A stretch of 64,000 nucleotides of DNA from Candidatus Binatia bacterium (GTDB lineage: Bacteria; Desulfobacterota; Binatia; Bin18), in the NCBI GenBank assembly GCA_022826945.1, contig JAJDTY010000007.1, positions 62,001 through 126,000 on the forward strand, given 5' to 3'. The stretch's first letter is position 1, and each line of letters starts with the position of its first letter. The position numbers and the translations under genes are program-made. The notes beneath the pieces were generated by a model. It saw only the letters and a program-made list of their open reading frames with translations, ran no database searches and was not told the DNA's origin. Shown here piece after piece: positions 31,771 through 40,004 of the stretch.

Positions 31771-33729
31771 TTAGAGCGTGGCGTCCGCATCCTCCGGCGG
31801 GAGTGGATTGAGCGCGTACTCGTCTCCCGGTCCGAGGAGGGAGCGGAAGTACGTCCCCGCGTTCGGCCCGGGCGGATCGATGATCTCGATGGTCTGACCC
31901 GCCCGCATCTTGGCGCGTAATGCCTTGGTGGCTGCTTCGTCTACCGTGAAGGTTTCCGGATCGAGCACGACACCGTAATCGTTGCGCGCGGTTTCAACGC
32001 TGATGAACTCGTCGCGCGCGTCGCGCGCGACTTTATCCGTCGGGCGATCGAGTGGATTGCCGTAACCGCCACCACCGGTCGAGACCGCGCACCAGGTCTC
32101 GCCTTCACGCGTTCGGAAGTACGATGACGCACTCACGATATACTTCTTGCCGTCCTTGTCCACGCGGTACAGCGCGCCACCGTCACCCGGCTTGCCGCCG
32201 AACAGTCCGAACGGCGGATTGGACATGCCGTCGCCGTACCCATAATTGTCGATCTGGCCAGTGCCGCACGGCGTCACAAAGAAATTCAGACCCGGTCCGC
32301 CGCAATGCTTGCCGGCGCCCATCGAATCGGTACGTATCTGGTATTCCTTCACCACGAGTGGGAAGTGCATCTCAATGATCTCGATCGGGGCAAAGCGCAG
32401 CCCACCCACGGTGCCGGGCGTGACCATAAACGGCCAGCCGTCGGAGGTTGCCGACGCACCCCCGCCGGAGCTACCGTTGAAGAGGATCACGCCGAAGGGT
32501 TTCTCGACGCCTTCGATGCGTCGGTCGATTCCGGTCGTCACGCAGTTCGGCGTCACGTGCCCGCAGCCGGCGACGACCTTCTCCGGGATCGCCTGCGCGA
32601 GACATTTCCACACCGCGTCGGTGATCGAATCGGCCGGCACAATGGTCGCCGCTGCAGTCGGTCCCGGCCATTCGGCGTTGACGATGGTGCCCTTCGGTGC
32701 CTTGACCTCGATGTGTTGCAGGCAGCCTTCGTTATGCGGGATGCTGGGATCGATACACATGAGAATTGCGGTCGACACCGAATTGCGGCAGGTCGCCCAG
32801 CCTGCGTTCACGCCACCACGCCCCTGAGGATCGGAACCGTCGAAATCGATGCTGAGATTGTGGCCGTCGATGGTCAGCTTGCAGCGAATCGCGATATCGG
32901 TGCGCCCGTAACCGTCCGAATCGACCCAGGCTTCGGACTCATAGATTCCGTCCGGCCAGGTTTCGAGCTCTTCGCGCGTGCGCCGGTCGGCGTACGCGAT
33001 GATCTCGCGCGAGAAGCGCTTGAGCGTATCGGCACCCCAAGTGTCCAGGAGCTCCAGCAGGCGCTTCTTCCCGGTTTTCGCTGAACCGATCTGTGACATC
33101 AGATCGCCGTAGATGAAGTCGCGGTAGCGGACGTTTTCCAACAGGAAATTCAGGACATCCTTTCGCATCTCGCCGCGGTCGGCGATCTTCAAGGGCGAGA
33201 TCTGCAGGCCCTCGCTCCAAATATCCGTAGCGTAGGTCGGCACGCTGGTACGATACGCCGAGCCGACGTCCATTTGGTGCCCAGTCGCCGCCGACCAGAA
33301 CAGATGCTTGCCCTTGTAGAAGACGGGTGTGGCGAGCACGAAATCGCCCAGATGCGTATTACCGTAATAGGCGCTGTTGACGAGGATCAAATCGCCGTCG
33401 TGGAGTTCCTCGGGGCCGAAGAACTTCGCGATCTCGCCGATCGCGACGGGCTGCGCGTTGACGTGAATGGGCAACCCGTCGAACACGCAGAGTGCGTTCG
33501 GCGGGACCTCCGCATCGTAGACCGCGCAGGAGAAATCCCGCGCCTCGGCGATAATCGACGACCATGCAGAGTATTCGAAGGTCAACGACATCTCTTTAAC
33601 GATCGCGTTGAGTGCGTTAAAGATCACCGCAAAGGTGGTCGGATCGAGTTTGCGCGGGGCGTCCTCGAGTGTCCCGCACGCCGTCGTGGGAGCCTCGGCG
33701 GCGGCTTCTTTCTTGATTGTACTCCCCAC
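31771..33729 (-). CDS. hyuB: Hydantoinase/oxoprolinase B subunit (HyuB-like)
   Basis: A 652-aa hydantoinase B subunit. LDPTTFAVIFNALNAIVKEM starts the domain; HDGDLILVNSAYYGNTHLGDF and NEGCLQHIEVKAPKGTIVNA are the usual conserved segments, and GWATCRNSVSTAI is near residue 330. It completes the heteromer with HyuA. The GTG start at 33729 gives the ordinary length; it is 12 nt after the isochorismatase-like gene stop, indicating one operon. Confidence 0.92.
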   Translation of the reverse strand: MGSTIKKEAAAEAPTTACGTLEDAPRKLDPTTFAVIFNALNAIVKEMSLTFEYSAWSSIIAEARDFSCAVYDAEVPPNALCVFDGLPIHVNAQPVAIGEIAKFFGPEELHDGDLILVNSAYYGNTHLGDFVLATPVFYKGKHLFWSAATGHQMDVGSAYRTSVPTYATDIWSEGLQISPLKIADRGEMRKDVLNFLLENVRYRDFIYGDLMSQIGSAKTGKKRLLELLDTWGADTLKRFSREIIAYADRRTREELETWPDGIYESEAWVDSDGYGRTDIAIRCKLTIDGHNLSIDFDGSDPQGRGGVNAGWATCRNSVSTAILMCIDPSIPHNEGCLQHIEVKAPKGTIVNAEWPGPTAAATIVPADSITDAVWKCLAQAIPEKVVAGCGHVTPNCVTTGIDRRIEGVEKPFGVILFNGSSGGGASATSDGWPFMVTPGTVGGLRFAPIEIIEMHFPLVVKEYQIRTDSMGAGKHCGGPGLNFFVTPCGTGQIDNYGYGDGMSNPPFGLFGGKPGDGGALYRVDKDGKKYIVSASSYFRTREGETWCAVSTGGGGYGNPLDRPTDKVARDARDEFISVETARNDYGVVLDPETFTVDEAATKALRAKMRAGQTIEIIDPPGPNAGTYFRSLLGPGDEYALNPLPPEDADATL

Positions 33730-33741
33730 GCCATCACCCGA

Positions 33742-34395
33742 TCACGCCACGCGAGTCGAGGGTTCGGGCAGTTGCTTGAAAGCCTCGAGCAGTTGCTCAA
33801 GACTCCACACGGCACCCCAACCAACTTCGCACATCCTGATGGTCGGGGCGTGTAACTCGGGCAAGGTCGTGCCGCAGCAGTCCTCGATCATGATGGCCTT
33901 ATAGTCGCGGTACATCGCGTCCTTCGTGGTGCCGGCGACGCATTGATTCGTGAGCACGCCCGAGATGATCAGGGTCTCGACCGTGAGCCCCTTCAGGATC
34001 GTGTCGAGCTCGGTGTTGAAGAACGCACTCAAACGCCGCTTGTCCACGATCCACTCGTCGGGGAGTACTTCGTACTCGTCATATATACCGTGGCCCCAGG
34101 AGCCGACGCGGAAGCCGCCGCCGTGGAGAAACGGCCGCGTATCCCAGAAGACTCCGGCATCGATCTCGTTGTGCAGGCCGTGGGTGGTCCATATTACCGG
34201 CACGCCCTTGGCGCGAGCACCGTCGAGCATGCGCTTGGTCGGCTCGATGACGCGTTGCATATGGGAGATGTCGACGCCGCTCTTCGCGTACCAGCCGTCG
34301 TTCGAAAGAACGTCGTTCTGCAGGTCGATCAGGACCAAAGCAGTATGGCCGGGCACCAACGACCAATCGGGAGCGTCGTAAGGTTGTCTTGACAT
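33742..34395 (-). CDS. Isochorismatase-family cysteine hydrolase
   Basis: A 217-aa cysteine hydrolase. The catalytic triad can be read as D25 in LIDLQNDV, lysine in VDKRRLSAFF and cysteine in GVLTNQCVAGT. This layout matches N-carbamoylsarcosine amidase, biuret hydrolase and RutB ureidoacrylate hydrolase. In this operon with HyuAB it may cleave a ureido/carbamoyl product. ATG at 34395 has an excellent AGGAGG site. Substrate is inferred. Confidence 0.9.
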   Translation of the reverse strand: MSRQPYDAPDWSLVPGHTALVLIDLQNDVLSNDGWYAKSGVDISHMQRVIEPTKRMLDGARAKGVPVIWTTHGLHNEIDAGVFWDTRPFLHGGGFRVGSWGHGIYDEYEVLPDEWIVDKRRLSAFFNTELDTILKGLTVETLIISGVLTNQCVAGTTKDAMYRDYKAIMIEDCCGTTLPELHAPTIRMCEVGWGAVWSLEQLLEAFKQLPEPSTRVA

Positions 34396-34408
34396 TGGGG
34401 ACCTCCTC

Positions 34409-35413
34409 TCAGCGAATATAGGGCATTACCTTGTTGGCAAACAATTCGAGCGACTCGGCCACCTTTTCGTGTGCCAGGCCCGGGAAATGCCACAGGCCCC
34501 ACACCTCGTGGATATCGGGGTAATCTGCCTTGAGCTTGTTCACGCGTTCGATTGCGTGCTCGGGCGTGCCGACGATGTAGAGGTCGTCCTCCAACAAATC
34601 ATCCGCGTTGAGCTCGTCGCCGATTACCTGGGTCACACCGCGATCCTTCGAATTCTGAAACCATTTGTCGTAGACCTTCATCATGTTCTCGGCATAGGGT
34701 TTCAATTCAGCCCAGGTTTTCTCGGGATCCTCGGAAACGACGAAGTAGCGAAGGTGGCGCACGTCTCCAGGTCCCCAGCCGAGCTTCTTGCATTCCTCTG
34801 CGTAGAGCTTGGGGGATTCCATGCCTGGTCCCTGTGAGAGAATTCCGACGCGATCTCTTGCCGCACGGCGCAGGCCGACGGGCGCGCGGGCGCCATAGAG
34901 AATCGGAATATCATGCGCGGGCGGTGGGTCCGGCGTAATATTGGAGTATTTCCAGAACTCGCCGTCGTAGCTGAAGGTCTCGTCCTGCCAACACTTGCGA
35001 ATGATGTCTACTCCTTCGCTTATGCGTGATCCGCGCTCACTGGTCGAGATTCCCCAGCCGTCGTATTCGACCTCACGGTAGCCTTGTACCAGCCCGAGGC
35101 AGAAACGCCCGCCGGACATCAAGTCAATGACGGCTGCTTCCTCTGCCACCAAAACGGGATCGTGCAGCGGCAGAATGAGGTTCGGCCCGATTTCCATACG
35201 TTTGGTACGCGCCGCCAGCGCGGCACAGACCGCCATAGGTGAGGTGCAATGACCTTCGGGCTCGGTGAAGTGATGCTCGTAGACCCAGCAGCTGTCAAAC
35301 CCCAGCTCTTCGGCATAAACAGCGAGATCGATTTCATCCTGATAGAGCTGTGACCAGGACTTGGTGCGGAACTGTTGCGGATACCTCATGTGGATCGAGA
35401 AACCTACTTTCAT
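34409..35413 (-). CDS. LLM-class flavin-dependent oxidoreductase
   Basis: A 334-aa luciferase-like monooxygenase, first gene of the hydantoinase operon. GFDSCWVYEHHFTEPEG near residue 38 is the EHH-type flavin/F420 site, and SGGRFCLGLVQGYREVEYDGW (split here as read) lies near residue 105. Distant similarity to RutA-like ring-opening enzymes fits an operon acting on a cyclic ureide. ATG at 35413 follows GGAGAA. Flavin or F420 use cannot be told apart. Confidence 0.88.
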   Translation of the reverse strand: MKVGFSIHMRYPQQFRTKSWSQLYQDEIDLAVYAEELGFDSCWVYEHHFTEPEGHCTSPMAVCAALAARTKRMEIGPNLILPLHDPVLVAEEAAVIDLMSGGRFCLGLVQGYREVEYDGWGISTSERGSRISEGVDIIRKCWQDETFSYDGEFWKYSNITPDPPPAHDIPILYGARAPVGLRRAARDRVGILSQGPGMESPKLYAEECKKLGWGPGDVRHLRYFVVSEDPEKTWAELKPYAENMMKVYDKWFQNSKDRGVTQVIGDELNADDLLEDDLYIVGTPEHAIERVNKLKADYPDIHEVWGLWHFPGLAHEKVAESLELFANKVMPYIR

Positions 35414-35621
35414 ACCGTTCTCCGTTTGTTATTTGTTCTTCGGAAACTACAGATCCACATCCGGCCTACCGGCGGCCGACCAATAAGCCGCACCATAACA
35501 TCAGGCGCTACACTTTCATACTACGAAAGAGACCCCTGCAAATACCACGGCTGAATACACGGACGCGGCCGACATCTTCGCGGTACGGTTTCCCAAGGAG
35601 GGCGCTCAGGTAGCACACCCG

Positions 35622-36032
35622 TCAGTCTGTCCGACGAATGACTTCCACCTCAATAGTGGACGAGGAGGCGTGTGTATGGGCTTCAAGACGCCGCCGAATA
35701 GCGCGCTTCAGTGCAGTCCGGGTTGGGGGAAAAAGCAAACTGAAACCGACGACATCGGTCACAATCCCAGGTGTAATCAAGAGGAGTCCGGCCCCGAGAA
35801 TAAGCGCCGCGTCGATGAACTCTCCGGTTGGTGCAATCCCGTTGTGGAGGTTTTCCTGCATCTGCCGCAGCGTCCGCCAGCCTTCCAGCCGTGCCAGGTA
35901 CGCTCCAACAATGCCCGTACCAACAACCAGGAGGATCGTCAGGCCGACTCCAAGGATACTGCCGACCTGGAGGAGCAGATACAACTCCGCGAGCGGAACA
36001 ACAGTGAATAATACGAGGAGTCGAAAGAACAT
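35622..36032 (-). CDS. fxsA: FxsA-family membrane protein
   Basis: A 136-aa inner-membrane protein. MFFRLLVLFTVVPLAELYLL opens the family, followed by ILGVGLTILLVVGTGIVGAYLA, and GAGLLLITPGIVTDVVGF is the conserved core. In E. coli FxsA overproduction affects exclusion of phage T7 by F plasmids; its normal role is unclear. ATG at 36032 (GGAAG upstream) is preferred to the upstream ATG at 36230, which adds 66 residues of shadow sequence crossing another gene. Three to four helices predicted. Confidence 0.9.
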   Translation of the reverse strand: MFFRLLVLFTVVPLAELYLLLQVGSILGVGLTILLVVGTGIVGAYLARLEGWRTLRQMQENLHNGIAPTGEFIDAALILGAGLLLITPGIVTDVVGFSLLFPPTRTALKRAIRRRLEAHTHASSSTIEVEVIRRTD

Positions 36033-36091
36033 GGCTTCCACACCGTCGGGGTCAAGCCCGTCCGAAGAGACGAAAGGCAGTGACAGGATCG

Positions 36092-36295
36092 TTATTGCAC
36101 GGCGCGTCTCAATCGATCGGGCAGAAGATTGCGTACAAACGGCAGTCCGACCACGAGAACGGCGACACCAAGAACGAACCAGATCCCGTTGCGCCACACC
36201 ATCCCCATGACGATCATGGACAACCCCCACAGGGCGATGAGCAGACAGAGGGCAACTTGCAGGACAGCAGGGGTCATCAGCGTATCTCTTTTCAT
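36092..36295 (-). CDS. Small two-helix membrane protein
   Basis: A 67-aa protein: VALCLLIALWGLSMIVMGM and IWFVLGVAVLVVGLPF make two helices, followed by a basic tail RNLLPDRLRRAV. Family not named. It lies between the rubrerythrin-like gene and fxsA in the same direction, 18 and 59 nt away, so it belongs to that operon. A second ATG seven codons in (MTPAVLQV) may be the real start. Confidence 0.65.
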   Translation of the reverse strand: MKRDTLMTPAVLQVALCLLIALWGLSMIVMGMVWRNGIWFVLGVAVLVVGLPFVRNLLPDRLRRAVQ

Positions 36296-36313
36296 TCGTC
36301 TCGCGCGCTGCCC

Positions 36314-36898
36314 TTAGGATGCCCTCTGGGCCTGGTCGGCGGCCAGGGCGTCAACCCTATGGTCTACCAGGGCGTCGGCGCGCGCCAACAGGGCTTCATC
36401 GTTGGTGAACTTCTCAACCATATAGCTCAGGTCGCTGAGATCGTGAATCAGGAGCTTGACCGCCTGTTCACGGACCATTTGCTCACGGACCACGTGGAGA
36501 AGGTCAACAACCACGTCTTCCAGCTCGGAGCCTTCGACGTCTATGGCCATTTCAAAAGCGCGCTCAACAGAAATCTCTTTTCCAGCCTCACGGCTATAGG
36601 CGTTGAGGAGAGACCGGAGGCGGACCACAGTTGACGGGTCAAACCAGACCTTGCTGCTCTCTGCGACACTAGGATCGTTTTCAACCACACCTTCGACGAG
36701 GGCCAGCGCCCCCAGATGGCTGGCCTCGTGACGTGCCATGCCAAACCAGAACTTACGCAGTTCTTCCTGGTCTTCAAACAGGTGGGTGAACTGCATATAG
36801 AGGGCCATCGCCTTTTTTTCGAGGTTGACCGCGGTGCGGAGAATATCCCTCACCGTCGTCCGTTGCGGTCGCCGCCGCAGATCCGCTCGTTCAGCCAT
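36314..36898 (-). CDS. Rubrerythrin/ferritin-like protein
   Basis: A 194-aa four-helix protein of the rubrerythrin/ferritin superfamily. Ligand candidates are LEKKAMALYMQF (Glu near 28), ARHEASHLGAL (ExxH near 57), and EMAIDVEGSELEDVV for the second pair. No rubredoxin domain follows. Expected to bind a di-iron centre in peroxide defence or as a coenzyme-handling structural protein. Fe-related activity is inferred; a cofactorless member is possible. Confidence 0.75.
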   Translation of the reverse strand: MAERADLRRRPQRTTVRDILRTAVNLEKKAMALYMQFTHLFEDQEELRKFWFGMARHEASHLGALALVEGVVENDPSVAESSKVWFDPSTVVRLRSLLNAYSREAGKEISVERAFEMAIDVEGSELEDVVVDLLHVVREQMVREQAVKLLIHDLSDLSYMVEKFTNDEALLARADALVDHRVDALAADQAQRAS

Positions 36899-36958
36899 GC
36901 TCTTCTCTTAGCAAAATTGGGGTGGAGAAAAAACCGGGACGTGAAGGCTGGGGAGGCA

Positions 36959-37708
36959 TTATAGCACGACCTTCTGCTGCTTCAGCAGTACGCCGTTTTC
37001 CGGATCGAGGGTCACGACCGCCACACTCCCACCATCGTCCACCCCCATATATAACGGGGCCGGTGTGCCGGGATAACACGACGTTGTTACCCCCTGACTG
37101 AGGTCACTGAAAACATGCACATGTCCCATGGCCAGATAATCCAGGCCGGACTGTTCGATCTCTTCCGGTTTCACCGGCGAAGAGCGCTGTATTTCCTCGT
37201 CTTCGACATAATAGCCGTGGGCCATACCGATATGCCACCAATCTTCTTGGCGGTTCGGCACTCCGGCCAGGGGACGGAAGGAGGGGTCATGCTCAATCAG
37301 ACCTTTGCCCCACACAGTTGCCTGCAACTCCGGGAATTGGATGGTGCGACCCGCTTCCTCCGTCAGGGTATGGACGTGCGGTCCGGCGTCGGTGAAATCG
37401 ACTTTTTTGTAGATCGACCGATGGTCATAACAGTCGTGATTGCCAGGAATGAGAATGGCCGGGCAGGGAACGCGCCGGAGCTCGGCATTGACAAATTCGA
37501 CTCCGGATTCCGGCACCCGGTTTGAGTCAAACAGGTCTCCGGCAATGAGGAATAAATCGGCCGGTGTATCGCACACCAAGTCAACGACTCTTCGGAACGC
37601 ATCCTGAATACGGCTTCGATAGACTTGACCGGCCTCTCCACGGCCAAAGGTATCGCTCTCAAGATGGACATCAGAGGTATGAATAATGGTCAGGCGTGAT
37701 TGCGCCAT
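36959..37708 (-). CDS. Metallophosphoesterase, SbcD/Mre11-like nuclease
   Basis: A 249-aa phosphoesterase. The dinuclear metal motifs are complete: HTSDVHLE, GDLFDSN, GNHDC and LAMGHVHVF. Such proteins are usually single-domain DNA repair exonuclease-like enzymes. No SbcC partner is seen. ATG at 37708 has AAAGGAG upstream; the ORF opens 11 codons earlier. It is 10 nt beyond the MaoC gene stop, so probably co-transcribed with it. Confidence 0.88.
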   Translation of the reverse strand: MAQSRLTIIHTSDVHLESDTFGRGEAGQVYRSRIQDAFRRVVDLVCDTPADLFLIAGDLFDSNRVPESGVEFVNAELRRVPCPAILIPGNHDCYDHRSIYKKVDFTDAGPHVHTLTEEAGRTIQFPELQATVWGKGLIEHDPSFRPLAGVPNRQEDWWHIGMAHGYYVEDEEIQRSSPVKPEEIEQSGLDYLAMGHVHVFSDLSQGVTTSCYPGTPAPLYMGVDDGGSVAVVTLDPENGVLLKQQKVVL

Positions 37709-37718
37709 GTAGACTCCT

Positions 37719-38174
37719 TTAGGCAGTCCGGTTCTGATCAAGATCAGCTTTCAGAGGCAAGAGGACCGTGGCACTCCCAAGCGTGAGGCGTGCCGCTTCC
37801 GCATTCTCAACCCAGACATCGCAGGTGACATGCCCCGTCCCGGCCTCGACCCACTTCTTCGTCACCGTGCCTGTGCACACCAGACACTCATTGACATAGG
37901 CAATATCACGGTTGGCATACGACAGCTTCTTCAGCGTGCCCTGTTCACCAATCCACGTGGTCAATAATTGCGATAAGAATGCCCCGCGTAGCGGGCCGTG
38001 CACCACAATATCCCGATAGCCTTCGCCCTGGGCGAAATCCTTATCAAAGTGAATCCGCTGCGGGTTCCAGGTGATGCTGCTATACAGGAACAGCAGGGTG
38101 TTTGACGGCGTCTTCTCCAGACTCGGCAGCGCCATCCCCTCGGTCACATCTTCATAATACAGCTGTGTCTCCAT
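37719..38174 (-). CDS. MaoC-like hydratase (half subunit)
   Basis: A 151-aa single hot-dog protein. NPQRIHFDKDFAQGEGYRDI holds the hydratase-2 motif (D-x4-H-type dyad: the His of RIHFDKD and nearby Asp), followed by VVHGPLRGAFL. It is likely the second half of a heteromeric enoyl-CoA hydratase, with the neighbour at 38196. Both could act on the acyl-CoA pathways implied by the dehydrogenases. ATG at 38174. Confidence 0.85.
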   Translation of the reverse strand: METQLYYEDVTEGMALPSLEKTPSNTLLFLYSSITWNPQRIHFDKDFAQGEGYRDIVVHGPLRGAFLSQLLTTWIGEQGTLKKLSYANRDIAYVNECLVCTGTVTKKWVEAGTGHVTCDVWVENAEAARLTLGSATVLLPLKADLDQNRTA

Positions 38175-38195
38175 GACTCCCTGGCCCCGCGCCGG

Positions 38196-38690
38196 TTAGC
38201 GCAAAATAGACGACCCTTTTTCAATAACGACGACCTCATCGTTCTGGTTCGTATAGGTGGTCTCGCGTACCACAAAGATCAAGGACCCGGAGCGCCCCTC
38301 TTTCTGGTAGATGTCCACGATCTTACTGCGCGCGGTCAGGGTGTCGCCCACACGAATCGGAGTAAAAAACTCGATGTCCGTACCACCATCCATCAGGCGC
38401 GGGAGCGGGGTCGGCGGAATGGGAAAGCGCCCTTCATAGGGCAGTCCGTCGGGCCGGAGTTCGTCTTCGGGGACCGGGTCCGTCAGTGGAGCCATATAGA
38501 ACAGGGGTGGCGCTATCAGCCCGCCATAGCGGCTCTGCTTCGCTCGCTCGGCATCCGTGTAGAAGGGGTTTCGGTCATCGGTTGCCACCGCGAAGCGCTT
38601 GACATCCAGCGCCGTGACCTCAATCGTCCACGGTGGTGACTGACGACCGGTCCAGGCCCGAATTTCGTCCGTAATCAGCGACTCTGCCAC
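38196..38690 (-). CDS. MaoC-like N-terminal (FAS1-like) dehydratase
   Basis: A 164-aa hot-dog protein. TGRQSPPWTIEVTALDVKRF, the FAVATDDRNPFYTD motif and GGLIAPPLFYMAP are hallmarks of the FAS1-like dehydratase half. It likely pairs with the downstream hydratase, 21 nt away. GTG at 38690 is preferred: GAGGAA lies about 6 nt upstream and the product then begins with the conserved SLITDEIRAW. An ATG at 38726 is the alternative. Confidence 0.82.
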   Translation of the reverse strand: MAESLITDEIRAWTGRQSPPWTIEVTALDVKRFAVATDDRNPFYTDAERAKQSRYGGLIAPPLFYMAPLTDPVPEDELRPDGLPYEGRFPIPPTPLPRLMDGGTDIEFFTPIRVGDTLTARSKIVDIYQKEGRSGSLIFVVRETTYTNQNDEVVVIEKGSSILR

Positions 38691-38839
38691 AATCTTCCTC
38701 GTCAGCAATCTAATAATCAGTCCCATTTTCCTACCAGTTGGCTGTTGGAACGGCAAGCAGGAACACCGTGCCGGGACCTCCTCAAGGAGGCTCCCCCTCC
38801 CGGCTTGAGATCATATTCGGGGGTCGGTACAGTCCGGGC

Positions 38840-39670
38840 ATGACTGACTTTGCGCATACGTTTCTCCTCCTCTTCGGCCAACTCGCCTTTGGCGGTATCT
38901 TTGCCCTGAGCGTACCGGGATTTCATGAGATTGAACGGGGATTTTTCAAGTCCACAGCCTGCGTCTATCTGGGGTGTGGTCTGATTATCTGCATCGGCAA
39001 ACTGTCCCTGGCCTACTCAGCACTTCCAGGTACGCTGTGGCATATACGGACTTTTGAAGGCGGTTTGTGGCTACTGTTTTGCGTGCTGTGCGGATTATAC
39101 ACCTCTACCTTATGGGGAGAACGCTTTGTCCTCCGCGCCCGCGCCTATCTGTTCACCCTCCTCTCCGGGCTAATTGCTTTGAGTTTCAGCGCCAGCGTGT
39201 ATAGGACGGCACCGCTTTTTTCAGTCGAGACGCTTGTCTATCCACTCAGTTTTCTGACCTCGGCCTTGATGCTGGGCGCGGTGGCAACCGGCATGTCCCT
39301 GGGTCATTGGTATCTCATCGAACTCGATCTCTCGCTCGACCCTTTTAAGCGCGTCTTTAAATTTTATGCCGGCACTATCGTCGTCCAGCTCGCAACCCTG
39401 ACCCTTGGCCTTGGCCTCCTCCTGCTCAGTAGCCACACGGCAACAAGCACCAGCGTCCGGGAGCTGTGGACGGATCATCAGACCCTGCTCTGGATGCGGC
39501 TTGGCCTGGGGCCGCTGGCCTCGCTCGGCGTCGCCTATATGATCTGGCGGACGCTTCAGATTCCGCAGACCATGGCGGCAACCGGTCTTTTTTATGTCGC
39601 TATTCTGGCGGCTATTGTAGGCGAATTTTTAGGGCGTTTTGTACTGTTTCGGACAACCCTGCCGCTCTAA
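38840..39670 (+). CDS. Polytopic membrane protein, unknown (DmsC-like layout)
   Basis: A 276-aa protein with about eight hydrophobic helices (FAHTFLLLFGQLAFGGIFAL; LLFCVLCGLYTSTLW; VQLATLTLGLGLLLL). Small polar stretches HW and H residues recall quinol-linked anchor proteins such as DmsC, but no diagnostic motif is present. ATG at 38840 is chosen because it starts the first helix. The ORF could open at 38738, but the added segment is low in hydrophobicity. Function unknown. Confidence 0.7.
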   Translation: MTDFAHTFLLLFGQLAFGGIFALSVPGFHEIERGFFKSTACVYLGCGLIICIGKLSLAYSALPGTLWHIRTFEGGLWLLFCVLCGLYTSTLWGERFVLRARAYLFTLLSGLIALSFSASVYRTAPLFSVETLVYPLSFLTSALMLGAVATGMSLGHWYLIELDLSLDPFKRVFKFYAGTIVVQLATLTLGLGLLLLSSHTATSTSVRELWTDHQTLLWMRLGLGPLASLGVAYMIWRTLQIPQTMAATGLFYVAILAAIVGEFLGRFVLFRTTLPL

Positions 39671-39696
39671 TGACCGTGCGCCTCAACAGATGAGAG

Positions 39697-39978
39697 CTAG
39701 TCGTAGATTTTCAGGGTCGATATGCGCAGCCCCTGCGAAGTCCAGCCAACGTCAAAGCCTACACGCATGCCCTCGGTCAGGAATCGAATGTCCAGACGCG
39801 GGGCTCCAATCAGCCGTAAAAACGGAAAGACGAAGGGAATTTCTTTCCCGGAATCGCTCAGGACGACGCCGGTTTCATTGCCGGAAGAAATTTTATGGAT
39901 CACTCCCCGATAGAAACGATCCTGGGAGTGGTCTGAAGCGAGTTCGCCCCTCGGCTTTTGCGGGATATCCTGTGCCAC
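39697..39978 (-). CDS. Cold-shock-like OB-fold protein
   Basis: A 93-aa protein with a single beta-barrel. YRGVIHKISSGNETGVVL, then GKEIPFVFPFL, EGMRVGFDV and SQGLRISTLKI follow the layout of cold-shock domains, although the RNP1 aromatic motif (KGFGFI type) is not present. A GTG start at 39978 fits the family length. It follows ilvB by 26 nt in the same direction. Nucleic-acid binding is possible but not shown. Confidence 0.6.
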   Translation of the reverse strand: MAQDIPQKPRGELASDHSQDRFYRGVIHKISSGNETGVVLSDSGKEIPFVFPFLRLIGAPRLDIRFLTEGMRVGFDVGWTSQGLRISTLKIYD

Positions 39979-40004
39979 GGCTGGGCCATTTTCCCTGTTC
40001 GGCT

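Noticed and set aside
35622-36230. 202-aa form of FxsA
   Set aside because: The first 66 residues overlap another gene and are unlike the family; ATG at 36032 gives the normal N-terminus.
38738-39670. 310-aa form of the DmsC-like protein
   Set aside because: The first 34 residues are not membrane-like and lie opposite the MaoC gene start; ATG at 38840 is preferred.
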